In this document: positions 1 to 9,597 of the stretch, piece after piece | Layout of the letters: each line of letters begins with the position of its first letter | Numbering within the stretch: the stretch's first letter is position 1 | Source: Paraburkholderia nodosa DSM 21604 | GTDB lineage: Bacteria; Pseudomonadota; Gammaproteobacteria; Burkholderiales; Burkholderiaceae | DNA length: 64,000 bases | Assembly: GCF_000519185.1 (NCBI RefSeq) | Contig: NZ_JAFA01000013.1 | Coordinates: 124,001 to 188,000, forward strand | Direction of reading: 5' to 3' | The notes under the pieces: model-generated | What the model saw: only the letters and a program-made list of their open reading frames with translations | Told to the model about the DNA's origin: nothing | Databases searched by the model: none | Translations under genes and position numbers: made by a program

Positions 1-17
1 GCTATCGTCTTCGCCAT
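1..17 (-). CDS. possible 5' end of a minus-strand gene (truncated by window edge)
   Basis: An ATG reading leftward out of the window is preceded on the minus strand by GGAGAACACC, a well-placed ribosome binding site. Only M-A-K-T-I can be read, so no function can be given. The start would be divergent from the pseudouridine synthase at 272. Confidence 0.35.
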
Positions 18-271
18 GGTGTTCTCCACGTGAGCCGTATGGCGCAGCGCGCGCACCGAGGCCGGGCGCTGCGCGAGAAGAAAATTGGGGGCAAGTATTC
101 AGGCGTCCGGGTCCTGCAACTGCGCCGGACCTGCCAATACCCTGCGCTACGTTACGCCATCCGCTCGAAATACGCGGTCAAGCCGTGCGAAGCGGACAGG
201 CGGCGGACACGGCGGCGCGGAACACGTCGCCACGGATAAAATACCCGGCTCTACGCTGTTCGCCGTCCGTC

Positions 272-979
272 ATGAATCTCGAAAGCATTCTCTTCACCCA
301 GGGTTTCGGCTCACGCCGCCAATGCCGCGCGCTCATCGCCGACGCGCGGGTCGCCGTCGCGGGCGCGCCGTGCACCAACCCGCTCGCAACATTCGACACG
401 GCCAGCCTGGTCTTCAGCGTGGACGGCACGCCGTGGCCGTTTCACGAGCGCGCCTACATTGCGCTCAACAAGCCCGCGGGCTATGAGTGCTCGCGCGATC
501 CGCAGCATCACTTGAGCGTGTTTCATCTGCTGCCGACGCAGTTCGCGCAGCGCAACGTGCAATGCGTCGGCCGCCTCGATCAGGATACGACCGGCCTCCT
601 GCTGCTTTCCGACGATGGCCAGTTCGTCCACGCCTTCACGTCGCCCAAACGCAAGGTGCCGAAGGTCTACGTGGCGAGCACGCGCCATCCACTCGACGAC
701 ACCCAGCTCAAGGCCCTGCGCGAAGGCGTGCTGCTGCACGGCGAGCGCGAGCCGAGCGCCGCGGTCGCCGCCAACGCACGTGCAGACCACGAGCTGGAAC
801 TGACCGTGCTCGAAGGCAAATATCATCAGGTCAAACGGATGGTGGCCGCCGCCGGCAACCGTGTCGAGGCGCTCCACCGCGAGCGCATCGGCGGCTTTTC
901 CCTGCCCGCCGGTCTGGCGCCGGGCGCCTGGCAATGGCTCGACGCCGCCGCGCTCGACGCGTTGCGCAACAACGGGTAA
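272..979 (+). CDS. RsuA-family rRNA pseudouridine synthase
   Basis: A 235-residue protein of the RsuA/RluB/E/F family, which converts a uridine in rRNA to pseudouridine. An S4-like RNA-binding segment covers about residues 1-48. The catalytic block GRLDQDTTGLLL places the active-site Asp at D103. A later block, KYHQVKRMVAAAGN, is the family's conserved KxxQxRRM-type motif. Length and order fit RsuA (16S rRNA U516). The open frame extends upstream to 185, but the ATG at 272 matches the family N-terminus. The second family member in the window (38249) is the shorter RluE type. The exact rRNA target is inferred. Confidence 0.85.
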   Translation: MNLESILFTQGFGSRRQCRALIADARVAVAGAPCTNPLATFDTASLVFSVDGTPWPFHERAYIALNKPAGYECSRDPQHHLSVFHLLPTQFAQRNVQCVGRLDQDTTGLLLLSDDGQFVHAFTSPKRKVPKVYVASTRHPLDDTQLKALREGVLLHGEREPSAAVAANARADHELELTVLEGKYHQVKRMVAAAGNRVEALHRERIGGFSLPAGLAPGAWQWLDAAALDALRNNG

Positions 980-1134
980 ACCACCACCGGGCGGCACGAG
1001 CGCCCGCCGCTCAGTGCGTCGACGCACCGATGCTTGCAAACAGGCATCGCTTTCGCCGCGCCGCAGCATGTCCTTGCCGAGCTTCCGCCCTATACTCGTC
1101 TCAAGAACGATTACAAGTTGCAAGGAGGGGCATC

Positions 1135-1323
1135 ATGATCATCAACGGCTCATTCGGAATCTCATTCGTGTTGATGGCCTTCATGGCGCTAGGGGCGGTT
1201 CTGATTGGGGGCCTGCTCGCGTCGATGCATATGCGACATCAGTATCATCCGAACCTCATCGGGGCGCTCATCGGAGCGCTATTGTGCTTCCTCCTGCTCG
1301 AAGCGCTGCCGGCCATCACGTGA
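1135..1323 (+). CDS. small hypothetical membrane protein (62 aa)
   Basis: A 62-residue protein with two hydrophobic helices (about 8-28 and 41-60) joined by a short basic/His-containing loop (MHMRHQYHPN). AAGGAGGGG lies 6-7 bases before the ATG, which is strong support for translation. A TATACT hexamer at 1091-1096 could be a -10 box. No family is recognised. It lies between the pseudouridine synthase and the convergent epimerase-like gene, with 34 bases to the latter. Confidence 0.65.
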   Translation: MIINGSFGISFVLMAFMALGAVLIGGLLASMHMRHQYHPNLIGALIGALLCFLLLEALPAIT

Positions 1324-1357
1324 ACGGCACGCTTTGCGCCGCGCCGCCCGCCCGGAG

Positions 1358-2440
1358 TCACGGGTGCGGCGGCAGCGTGCGCAAGAACGCATCTACGTCG
1401 GGATAACGCAAACGCGCGCGCAGTTCGCGCTTGAGGCGCGTATTGGCGAGCCGTCTCGACTCCCGCATGAACGACAGCAAGACCGGCTCGAGTTCGCGCT
1501 CGGCCTCGGCGCGGCTCACGCGCGGCGCGCGCGCGAGGCCGAAGGCATCGGCCACGCGGTCGAAATACTCGCCCATCTTCAGTTCGCTGTCGTCCGTCGC
1601 GTGGATCGTGCGCCCCGGGCGGCCATGCGTTGCGAGGCGCAGAAGAATCGCCGCGAGGTCGTCTGCGTGGATGTGGCTCGTGTAGACGTCGTCGCTCGCT
1701 ATGAGCGCCGGCGTGCGCTTCTCGAGCCGGGCGAGCGGGAGGCGGTTCGCGGCGTAAATGCCGGGAATGCGCGCGATCGTCGCGCTGAGCGCGCCGCGCG
1801 CCGTGGCGCGGCGCAATTGCCGTTCGGCCGACACCCGGCGTATGGCGCGGGCGTTGGCGGGCTGCACTGTGCGTGTTTCGTCGATGCGCGCGCCGCCGCA
1901 ATCCCCGTACACCCCCGTCGTGCTTGCGTAGACGAGCCTCGGGCGTTCGAGGCGCTTGCGCCGGGCGCGGGAAAATCGCCGGATGCGCTCGGGTACAATG
2001 ACGGATGCTCCAAAGGCTGCGGCATGGCCGAAAGCGCTGCGGCGAATGCGGTCCACCAGGCAATGCAATGGGGGCCGCAATGCGCGCGGCGCCGCGCCAG
2101 CCAGCGCAGGCCGCGACACCGCGCGACGCCGCGCCGCAAGCGCTGCGATCAGGCGGCGCGTGCGCAGGTCGTCGTCGCCGGATTTTTGCGGTGGCGCGAG
2201 GTGCAGTACGGTGTCAGCCAGGCCCGCGATCCGCGCGAGACTCGTGCGGGAATCGAGGTCGCCGCGTACCGGCGTTGCGCCCGCGGCCCGCACCGCGTCT
2301 GCGCGCTCGGCACGGCGCGTGAGCGCAAATACGCGCGCGCGGTCTGGCCGCTCGCGCAACTGGGCGACGGCGCGCAGGCCGACGTCGCCGCAACCGACAA
2401 TCAGGATGCGCGCACGGCGCAAGGTTCGTGTGGCAATCAT
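1358..2440 (-). CDS. NAD(P)-binding epimerase/SDR-like protein with Arg-rich insertion
   Basis: A 360-residue extended short-chain dehydrogenase-like protein. The dinucleotide-binding Gly motif VGCGDVG is at residues 15-21. YASTTGVYGD at 171-180 and the C-terminal HADDLAAILL region resemble the YeeZ-type branch. Residues about 104-167, between the LIAALAA strand and LVYASTTG, are very rich in Arg and Ala and do not resemble the fold; homologues are remembered as about 60 residues shorter. Substrate unknown. There is no Shine-Dalgarno sequence, and a TAAAAT -10-like hexamer ends 9 bases before the ATG. Confidence 0.7.
   Translation of the reverse strand: MIATRTLRRARILIVGCGDVGLRAVAQLRERPDRARVFALTRRAERADAVRAAGATPVRGDLDSRTSLARIAGLADTVLHLAPPQKSGDDDLRTRRLIAALAARRRAVSRPALAGAAPRALRPPLHCLVDRIRRSAFGHAAAFGASVIVPERIRRFSRARRKRLERPRLVYASTTGVYGDCGGARIDETRTVQPANARAIRRVSAERQLRRATARGALSATIARIPGIYAANRLPLARLEKRTPALIASDDVYTSHIHADDLAAILLRLATHGRPGRTIHATDDSELKMGEYFDRVADAFGLARAPRVSRAEAERELEPVLLSFMRESRRLANTRLKRELRARLRYPDVDAFLRTLPPHP
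1940..2131 (-). other. Arg-rich insertion inside the epimerase-like gene
   Basis: This codes for residues about 104-167 of the gene at 1358-2440. It splits the Rossmann domain just before the beta-strand LVYASTTGVYGD. The reading frame is intact across it. The peptide is dominated by Arg, Ala, Pro and Leu. It could be a lineage-specific loop or a captured piece of DNA. Confidence 0.4.
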
Positions 2441-2561
2441 AGTGGAACCATTTTAGCGGCCCGGGCCTCGCGGCGAGGGCCGGCAAGGAAACGCGGCAAC
2501 TTACTCAAAGCGACCCGCGACCGGATTCAACCCTCGGATACAGACTTACGCTTCCCTGAAT

Positions 2562-3593
2562 ATGGCTTTCAACGTAACGCTCAAGCAAAGCGGCCGGCAA
2601 TTCCAGGTCGAGCCCGACGAACCCATTCTCAACGCGGCCCTGCGCCAAGGCATCGGCCTGCCGTATGGCTGCAAGAACGGCGCATGCGGCTCGTGCAGGG
2701 GCACGGTCTGCAACGGCGAAGTCGAGCAGCGCGCCCACGCGGCGTCGGCGCTCTCCAATGACGAAAGAACGCGCGGCATGGCCCTCTTCTGCTGTGCGAC
2801 GGCGCAAACCGACCTCGAAATCGATATCCGCGAAGTGGCGGGCGTGGGCGACGTGCAGGTGCGCAAGCTGCCTACCCGCATCGCCGCCATCGAGCGCCGC
2901 GCCGACGATGTCGTCGTCCTCAAGCTGCAACTGCCCGCCAACGAGCGCCTGCAGTATCTCGCCGGCCAGTACCTCGAATTCATCCTCAAGGACGGCACGC
3001 GCCGCAGCTACTCCATGGCAAGCGCGCCGCACGAGGAAGGCCCGATCGAGCTGCACATCCGCCACATGCCGGGCGGCAAGTTCACCGATCACGTCTTCTC
3101 GCAGATGAAGGAGCGCGACATCCTGCGCTTCGAGGCGCCGCTCGGCACCTTCTTCCTGCGCGAAGAATCCGCTAAGCCGATCGTGCTGCTCGCCTCCGGC
3201 ACCGGCTTCGCGCCGCTCAAGGCGATCGTCGAGCACGCGGTCCACAAGAACCTGAACCGCCCGATGACGCTCTACTGGGGCGCGCGCCAGAAGAAGGACC
3301 TGTACCTGATGGATCTCGCCGAGCAATGGGCGAAGGAGATCCCGAACTTCCGCTTCGTGCCGGTGCTCTCCGAGCCTGCAGCCGGCGACAACTGGACCGG
3401 CCGCACGGGATTCGTGCACCGCGCCGTGATCGAGGATCTGCCCGATCTTTCTGGCCACCAGGTCTATGCGTGCGGCGCGCCGGTGATGGTGGAGTCCGCG
3501 CAGCGCGACTTCACGCAGCACCATGGCCTGCCCGAAGACGAGTTTTACGCGGACTCGTTCACGAGCGCCGCCGACCTCGCGAACGCCGTCTGA
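2562..3593 (+). CDS. 2Fe-2S/FAD/NAD(P)H oxidoreductase, CDP-6-deoxy-3,4-glucoseen reductase-like
   Basis: A 343-residue electron-transfer flavoprotein. The N-terminal plant-type ferredoxin domain (1-90) has the cluster ligands C37, C42 and C45 (YGCKNGACGSC) plus C77. The FAD-binding motif RRSYSMAS is at 147-154. The NAD(P) lobe shows ASGTGFAPLK (211-220) and YACGAPVMVES near the end. Annotation pipelines usually name this architecture AscD/RfbI-like reductase, but no deoxysugar genes lie nearby. A general role passing electrons from NAD(P)H to an unknown oxygenase or radical partner is equally likely. ATG at 2562 fits the family. Confidence 0.85.
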   Translation: MAFNVTLKQSGRQFQVEPDEPILNAALRQGIGLPYGCKNGACGSCRGTVCNGEVEQRAHAASALSNDERTRGMALFCCATAQTDLEIDIREVAGVGDVQVRKLPTRIAAIERRADDVVVLKLQLPANERLQYLAGQYLEFILKDGTRRSYSMASAPHEEGPIELHIRHMPGGKFTDHVFSQMKERDILRFEAPLGTFFLREESAKPIVLLASGTGFAPLKAIVEHAVHKNLNRPMTLYWGARQKKDLYLMDLAEQWAKEIPNFRFVPVLSEPAAGDNWTGRTGFVHRAVIEDLPDLSGHQVYACGAPVMVESAQRDFTQHHGLPEDEFYADSFTSAADLANAV

Positions 3594-3925
3594 AGCTCGC
3601 CCGAGTGGGTCGTTGCGTGTGCAATGCATCGACCCGCCGGGCAGCCGTCACGAAAAATTCTTCGGCCGCCTGGAAAAATTCGGCACATTGATGGTTTACA
3701 TCGCCATTCGGCTTGTCGTATTCTTGCGCCCATGAACTGCATCCTGTCCGCCCTTCGACGTCGCCGCTCGCCCCATCTTTAGGGCCTGGCTACTCGCGGA
3801 CGCGCGTTGTACTTCTCAACGCACAGCAAGTTCGAATCACGAAAGCCACGGCCAGTCCGTGGCTTTTTGTTTTTCCGCCGTATCTTTTTCAACCCTAGTG
3901 CAGCCCCAACGCGGAGCCCGTTGCC
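3594..3925 (+). other. intergenic region, 332 bp, with terminator
   Basis: No gene was found. The left part has AT-rich stretches around 3650-3720 that could hold a promoter. The 3826-3840 stretch contains a tRNA T-loop-like string (GTTCGAATC), but no cloverleaf can be closed. A hairpin with a T-run ends the region at about 3872. Confidence 0.5.
3843..3875 (+). terminator. rho-independent terminator
   Basis: AAAGCCACGG-CCAGT-CCGTGGCTTTTTG forms an 8-10 bp stem followed by a T-run. It lies about 250 bases after the reductase stop and 50 bases before the aminotransferase ATG, so it may end an unseen short transcript or the reductase mRNA. Confidence 0.7.
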
Positions 3926-5110
3926 ATGAATTATTCCGAATACCCGATCGAGTCGCTGATGTACATCACCAACCGGCCCGAAATCGTTTTCACGCATGGC
4001 AAGGGGTCGTGGCTCTACGACAACGAAGGCAAGCGATACCTGGACTTCATCCAGGGTTGGGCCGTCAACAGCCTCGGGCACTGCAACGAAGGCATGATCG
4101 AGGCGATGGAGAAGCAGGCGCGCCTGCTCATCAACCCGTCGCCGGCCTTCTACAACGAGCCGATGGCGAAGCTCGCGGGCCTGCTCACCGAGCACAGCTG
4201 CTTCGACAAGGTGTTCTTCGCCAACAGCGGCGCCGAAGCCAACGAAGGCGCGATCAAGCTCGCGCGCAAGTGGGGCAAGAAGCATCGCGACGGCGCCTAC
4301 GAGATCATCACGTTCGACCACAGCTTCCACGGCCGCACGATCGCGACGATGTCGGCGAGCGGCAAGCCGGGCTGGGACACGATCTACGCACCGCAAGTGC
4401 CGGGCTTCCCGAAGGCCGACCTGAACGACATCGCCTCGGTTGAAAAGCTCATCACAGCGAAGACCGTCGCCGTGATGCTCGAGCCGATCCAGGGCGAAGG
4501 CGGCGTGATTCCCGCCACGCGCGAATTCATGCAGCAACTGCGCGCACTCACGAAGAAGCACGGCATCCTGCTGATCGTCGACGAAGTGCAGAGCGGCTGC
4601 GGCCGTGCGGGCACCCTCTTCGCCTACGAACTCTCGGGCGTCGAGCCGGACATCATGACGCTCGGCAAGGGCATTGGCGGCGGCGTGCCGCTCGCGGCGC
4701 TGCTCGCGAAGAAGGAAATCGCCGTGTTCGAAGCGGGCGACCAGGGCGGCACGTACAACGGCAACCCGCTGATGACGGCCGTGGGCTATTCGGTGATCTC
4801 GCAACTGGTTGCGCCCGGCTTTCTCGAAGGCGTGCGCGCGCGCGGCGAGTATCTGCGCGAAAAGCTGCTCGAGCTTTCGGCCGAACGCGGCTTCCAGGGC
4901 GAGCGTGGCGAAGGCTTGCTGCGCGCGCTGCTGCTCGGCAAGGACATCGGGCCGGAGATCGTCGAGAAGGCGCGCCTGATGCAGCCGGACGGCCTGCTGC
5001 TCAACGCCGCGCGCCCGAACCTGCTGCGCTTCATGCCGGCGCTGAACGTGACGACGCAGGAAATCGACCAGATGATGGCGATGCTGCGCACGATCCTCGA
5101 CTCGCTGTAA
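3926..5110 (+). CDS. acetylornithine aminotransferase-like class III transaminase
   Basis: A 394-residue PLP enzyme of the ArgD/ornithine aminotransferase family. FANSGAEANEGAIKLARK (98-115) binds the cofactor phosphate. The Asp of IVDEVQSG is D219, and the PLP Schiff-base lysine is K248 in TLGKGIGGGVPL. Length equals typical ArgD. The likely reaction is N-acetylornithine plus 2-oxoglutarate to N-acetylglutamate semialdehyde plus glutamate, in the cytoplasm. No other arg gene is adjacent, so a related omega-amino acid substrate is possible. The GNAT gene follows after 18 bases and is probably co-transcribed. Confidence 0.8.
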   Translation: MNYSEYPIESLMYITNRPEIVFTHGKGSWLYDNEGKRYLDFIQGWAVNSLGHCNEGMIEAMEKQARLLINPSPAFYNEPMAKLAGLLTEHSCFDKVFFANSGAEANEGAIKLARKWGKKHRDGAYEIITFDHSFHGRTIATMSASGKPGWDTIYAPQVPGFPKADLNDIASVEKLITAKTVAVMLEPIQGEGGVIPATREFMQQLRALTKKHGILLIVDEVQSGCGRAGTLFAYELSGVEPDIMTLGKGIGGGVPLAALLAKKEIAVFEAGDQGGTYNGNPLMTAVGYSVISQLVAPGFLEGVRARGEYLREKLLELSAERGFQGERGEGLLRALLLGKDIGPEIVEKARLMQPDGLLLNAARPNLLRFMPALNVTTQEIDQMMAMLRTILDSL

Positions 5111-5128
5111 TCGGGGGGAGCGGGAGCG

Positions 5129-5590
5129 ATGTCCGTCACGATCCGCGTGTTCAGCGAAGCCGATACCGAAGCGGTGATCGCGCTCTGGCTGCAGGCGTTT
5201 CCCGAGTACAACGATGCGAGCCGGCCGCATCGCAATCCGCGTCTGTCGATCGCGAACAAGCTCGGCACGCAGCCGGAGCTTTTCTTCGTTGCCACGCGCG
5301 ACGTCGACGGCACGCTCGTCGGCACGGCAATGGCAGGCTACGACGGGCATCGCGGCTGGCTCTATTCGGTCGCCGTTGCGCCCGAAGCGCGGCGCCATGG
5401 CCTCGGCACGCGGCTCGTGCGCCATGCGGAAAACGCGCTCGCCGCGCTGGGGTGCCTGAAGCTCAACCTTCAGGTGCTCACCGACAAGGCCGAGGTGCTC
5501 GCGTTCTACGAGCGGCTTGGCTATCGCGCCGATGCCGTGGTGAGTCTCGGCAAGCGGCTCGCCGTGCAGGAGTCCGAAGCGCTCGTCTGA
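5129..5590 (+). CDS. GNAT-family N-acetyltransferase
   Basis: A 153-residue single-domain GCN5-related acetyltransferase resembling the YpeA group. The acetyl-CoA pyrophosphate loop is RRHGLGTRLV (88-97), after the WLYSVAVAPEA strand. The C-terminal ALGCLKLNLQVL...AFYERLGYR pattern is characteristic of the fold. The acceptor is unknown. It lies 18 bases after the aminotransferase, which suggests a shared transcript, and ends at a strong two-way terminator. Confidence 0.85.
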   Translation: MSVTIRVFSEADTEAVIALWLQAFPEYNDASRPHRNPRLSIANKLGTQPELFFVATRDVDGTLVGTAMAGYDGHRGWLYSVAVAPEARRHGLGTRLVRHAENALAALGCLKLNLQVLTDKAEVLAFYERLGYRADAVVSLGKRLAVQESEALV

Positions 5591-5611
5591 GCCTCATTGG
5601 TCGACGTCATG

Positions 5612-5653
5612 AAAAAAGCCGCATGGGTTTCGCACCCATGCGGCTTTTGTTTT
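5612..5653. terminator. bidirectional terminator between GNAT gene and livF
   Basis: A long perfect stem (AAAAGCCGCATGGGT/ACCCATGCGGCTTTT) with a TTCGC loop has A-runs on the left and T-runs on the right. It can end both the plus-strand GNAT mRNA and the minus-strand liv operon. Confidence 0.9.
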
Positions 5654-5686
5654 GATGCGGCCGCGCGGACCGCAATGCAATGCAGC

Positions 5687-6402
<716 letters not shown>

Positions 6403-6403
<1 letters not shown>

Positions 6404-7179
6404 TAGTGAACCCCCGCACCCAGATATGCCTCGATCACCTTCGGGTCCTTCTGCACGTCATGCGGCAGCCCTTCGGAGATCACCTTGCCATAGTCGAGCA
6501 CTGTCATCCGGTTGCACAGGCCCATCACCAGTTTCACGTCGTGCTCGATCAGCAGGATGGTCTTGCCATCGGCGCGGATCTTGTCGAGCAGGCGCGTGAG
6601 TTCCACCTTCTCGGTCGCGTTCATGCCGGCCGCCGGCTCGTCGAGCGCGAGCAGCTTCGGGTCGGTCGCGAGCGCGCGCGCGATTTCCAGACGGCGCTGG
6701 TGGCCATACGAGAGATTGCGCGAGGTGTAGTCCGCGTATTGCGCGATGCCCACGTATTCGAGCAGCTCGATCGCGCGTTCCTTGATCTCGCGCTCTTCCT
6801 TGCGCTCCGCCGGCGTTTGCAGCACCGCACCGATCAGGCCGTGCTTCGTGCGCACGTGGCGGCCGACCATCACGTTTTCGAGCGCCGTCATGCCGCCGAA
6901 CAGACGAATGTTCTGGAAGGTACGCGCGATGCCGGCCTTCGCCACCTGATAAACGGCGGTCGGCGTATAAGCCGTGCCATCGAGCTTGAATTCGCCCGAA
7001 TCAGGCGTGTAGAGACCGGTAATCACGTTGAAGAACGTCGTCTTGCCGGCGCCGTTCGGGCCGATCAGGCCGTAGATCGTGCCTTCCTCGATCTGCAGGC
7101 CGACGTCGGACAGCGCCTGCAGGCCGCCGAAGCGTTTGTTCACGCCCTTCACGGACAGGCGGATAGGTTTGTTGCTCAT
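6403..7179 (-). CDS. livG: branched-chain amino acid ABC transporter ATPase LivG
   Basis: A 258-residue ABC ATPase. Walker A is GPNGAGKT (40-47). LSYGHQRRLEIARAL is the LivG-type signature, Walker B is LLALDEPAAGM, and the C-terminal VIEAYLGAG tail is LivG-like. The start MSNKPIRLSVKG at 7179 is preceded by AGGAG. The frame runs further upstream, but those residues are the livM 3' end read out of frame. A dispersed palindrome (7197-7237) sits in the livM-livG gap just before this ribosome binding site. Confidence 0.93.
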
Positions 7180-7196
7180 GTGGTGTTCTCTCCTGT

Positions 7197-7237
7197 GTCG
7201 ACCAGAGTTGGCGCTTGAGCGCTTACTCTGGTCCCAC
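7197..7237. repeat. dispersed palindromic repeat, copy 1 (livM-livG gap)
   Basis: An imperfect palindrome of 41 bases with arms GACCAGAG/CTCTGGTC and an inner GGCGCT/AGCGC part. Nearly the same element in the same orientation to the downstream gene occurs at 26215-26256; about 38 of 42 positions match. In both copies GTCGACA(C/A)AGGAG follows the palindrome, so the ribosome binding site is part of the conserved unit. Confidence 0.8.
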
Positions 7238-7247
7238 GCAAAGCGCC

Positions 7248-8417
7248 TTATGCGCGAACCGGCTTCTTGCTGGCGCGCTTGGCGATCTTCGCGATCTTGT
7301 CTTCGTGCTTCGCCGCCGGCCACAGGCCTTCGGAGCGGTACAGCATGATGACGACCATCGCAAGGCCGTAGAGCAACTGGCGGATGACTTCCGTATCGAC
7401 GATTTCGTGGCCGAACAGCATGTGCTGAAGCGGGCCCATCGTCGAGCGCAGGAACTCGGGGAAAATGGCGAGCAGCACGGCGCCGAGAATCACGCCGGGG
7501 ATGTGGCCCATGCCGCCGAGCACCACGCAGGCGAGCACGACGACCGATTCCCAGAACGTGAACGATTCCGGCGAAACGAAGCCCTGGAACGCACCGAACA
7601 TCGCGCCCGACAGACCGCCGAACGACGCGCCCATTGCGAACGCGAGCAGCTTGACGTTACGGGTGTTGATGCCCATGGCCTTGGCGGCGATTTCGTCTTC
7701 GCGGATCGCGGCCCATGCACGGCCGATACGCGAGTGCTGCAGACGCGTACACACCCAGATCACGAGCAGCGCGCAGATCACGAACACGTAGTAGTACATG
7801 TAGACCGACGTGAACGTGAAGCCGAGGATCTCGTGCGGCTGCGCGAGATTGAAGCCGAACACCTGCAGCGGCGCGACGCCCGTAATACCCTGCGGCCCGT
7901 TGGTGATGTTCACCGGACGGTCGAGGTTGTTCATGAAGATACGAACGATTTCCCCGAAGCCCAAGGTCACGATGGCGAGGTAGTCGCCGCGCAGACGCAG
8001 CGTCGGTGCGCCGAGCAGCACGCCGAAGAGTGCGGCGAGCGCCATCGCGCACGGCACCACGATCCAGTACGGCGTATGCAGCCCGCCCGGGAACATGTTG
8101 GCGATCCACGCGAACTGCGTGGTGAGGTGCGGCGACGTCAGCAACGCGGCCACGTAGGCGCCCACCGCGTAGAACGCGATATAGCCCAGGTCCAGCAGGC
8201 CGGCAAAGCCCACCACCACGTTCAGGCCCAGCGCGAGCATCACGTAGAGCATCGCGAAGTCGAGCACGCGCACCCAGTAGTTGCCGCCCGCGGCGCCGAC
8301 CACGAAGGGGAGCGCTGCCACGACGATGGCCGTCACGATGCCGACCGTGAGGGTCTTCGTCATGTTCTTTTCGGGGATGAGCGTCGTCGACGGCTCGATC
8401 GGTTGAATTGAAGTCAT
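7248..8417 (-). CDS. livM: branched-chain amino acid ABC transporter permease LivM
   Basis: A 389-residue inner-membrane permease with about ten hydrophobic helices. VVVGFAGLLDLGYIAFYAVGAY (split over two helices) and the cytoplasmic IREDEIAAKAMGINT coupling loop, which contacts the ATPases, are diagnostic of LivM. The C-terminus ends in a basic Lys/Arg tail. It is 16 bases after livH and 68 bases before livG. GGGAG precedes the ATG. Confidence 0.92.
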   Translation of the reverse strand: MTSIQPIEPSTTLIPEKNMTKTLTVGIVTAIVVAALPFVVGAAGGNYWVRVLDFAMLYVMLALGLNVVVGFAGLLDLGYIAFYAVGAYVAALLTSPHLTTQFAWIANMFPGGLHTPYWIVVPCAMALAALFGVLLGAPTLRLRGDYLAIVTLGFGEIVRIFMNNLDRPVNITNGPQGITGVAPLQVFGFNLAQPHEILGFTFTSVYMYYYVFVICALLVIWVCTRLQHSRIGRAWAAIREDEIAAKAMGINTRNVKLLAFAMGASFGGLSGAMFGAFQGFVSPESFTFWESVVVLACVVLGGMGHIPGVILGAVLLAIFPEFLRSTMGPLQHMLFGHEIVDTEVIRQLLYGLAMVVIMLYRSEGLWPAAKHEDKIAKIAKRASKKPVRA

Positions 8418-8433
8418 GTTGTGTTACTCCCTC

Positions 8434-9384
8434 TTATGCGCGGTCCGCGACACGTTCGCCCAGCAGCCCCGACGGACGGAACACGAGCACGACGATCAGC
8501 ACGATGAATGCGAAGACGTCCTGATAGTTACTGCCGAACACCCCGCCGGTCAGGTTACCGATGTAGCCTGCGCCGAGCTGCTCGATCAGACCGAGCACCA
8601 CGCCGCCGACCATCGCGCCGCCGAGGTTGCCGATACCGCCCAGCACCGCGGCCGTGAAGGCCTTCATGCCGGGGATGAAACCCATGTAGAAGTGCGCGTT
8701 GCCGTATTCCGAGGCGATCATCACGCCGGCCAGTGCGGCGAGCGCCGAGCCGATCATGAACGTGGCCGAGATCACGAAGTTCGGGTTCACGCCCATCAGC
8801 GAGGCATTGTTCGGGTTCTCGGCGATCGCGCGCATGGCGCGGCCGAGCTTGGTCTTGTGCACGAGGAGCAGGAGACCCGCCATCACGAGGAACGCCACGA
8901 CGATGATGACGATTTCCGTCATCGAGATCACGGCGCCCACGCCGGTTTCAGACGGCTTGATAACGTTGATCGGGTCGGTCGAGATGAGCTGGGGGAACGC
9001 GAGCGGATTGCGGCCCCAGATGATCATGGCGAGCGTCTGCAGCAGGATCGACACCCCGATCGCGGTGATCAGCGGCGCGAGGCGCGGGGCGCGGCGCAGC
9101 GGCCGGTAGGCGACCTTTTCGATCGTGTACCCGACGACCGCGCACACAACCGCGGCAACCACGAGCGCGATACACAGCGTGGGGATGTTCCCGAGGCCCG
9201 GGAAGTGATTGTGGAGCACGTTGATCGCGGAGAGCGCGACCATGGCGCCCACCATGAGCACGTCGCCGTGCGCGAAATTGATGATGCCCAGAATCCCGTA
9301 CACCATCGTGTAACCGAGGGCGATGATGGCGTAGATGCTGCCAAGCACCAGCCCATTCAGGATCTGCTGGATGAAAATATCCAT
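8434..9384 (-). CDS. livH: branched-chain amino acid ABC transporter permease LivH
   Basis: A 316-residue permease with eight to nine helices. GYTMVYGILGIINFAHGD near residue 24 and the coupling loop LGRAMRAIAENPNNASLMGVN are LivH hallmarks. It is the first gene of livHMGF. No periplasmic binding-protein gene (livJ/K) precedes it, unlike many liv loci, so the operon must use a protein encoded elsewhere. Confidence 0.92.
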   Translation of the reverse strand: MDIFIQQILNGLVLGSIYAIIALGYTMVYGILGIINFAHGDVLMVGAMVALSAINVLHNHFPGLGNIPTLCIALVVAAVVCAVVGYTIEKVAYRPLRRAPRLAPLITAIGVSILLQTLAMIIWGRNPLAFPQLISTDPINVIKPSETGVGAVISMTEIVIIVVAFLVMAGLLLLVHKTKLGRAMRAIAENPNNASLMGVNPNFVISATFMIGSALAALAGVMIASEYGNAHFYMGFIPGMKAFTAAVLGGIGNLGGAMVGGVVLGLIEQLGAGYIGNLTGGVFGSNYQDVFAFIVLIVVLVFRPSGLLGERVADRA

Positions 9385-9560
9385 TTAATGCTCCTTAGCC
9401 CGTGCAACCGGATTCGCGCTCGTCATCGGCCGGTGGGCGATGTTTTACGGAACCGCAACGACACTTTCGGGTATTGAAGTAAAAACCGGTAACGGTTGGC
9501 CGCCCTGGTTCGCGTTGCCGCTGTGTTGCAGCGGCAGACTCGCCAAAAGCGGATGCAAAA

Positions 9561-9588
9561 ACGGCACCGTCGGATGGTTCGGTGCCGT
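9561..9588 (-). terminator. minus-strand terminator downstream of the 100-aa ORF
   Basis: ACGGCACCG/CGGTGCCGT stem; on the minus strand it is followed by TTTTTGC. It starts 9 bases after the stop of the small ORF at 9598-9900 and reads in the same direction, separating that ORF from livH. Confidence 0.75.
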
Positions 9589-9597
9589 CGGGTTCAA

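Noticed and set aside
3782..3858. tRNA-like stretch with GTTCGAATC T-loop string and a pairing CGTTG/CAACG stem
   Set aside because: The T-stem does not pair, position 33 would be A, and there is no CCA or closed acceptor stem; at best a decayed remnant.
3779..5425. 548-codon minus-strand frame opposite the aminotransferase
   Set aside because: Antisense shadow; composition is His/Arg/Ala-rich without domains.
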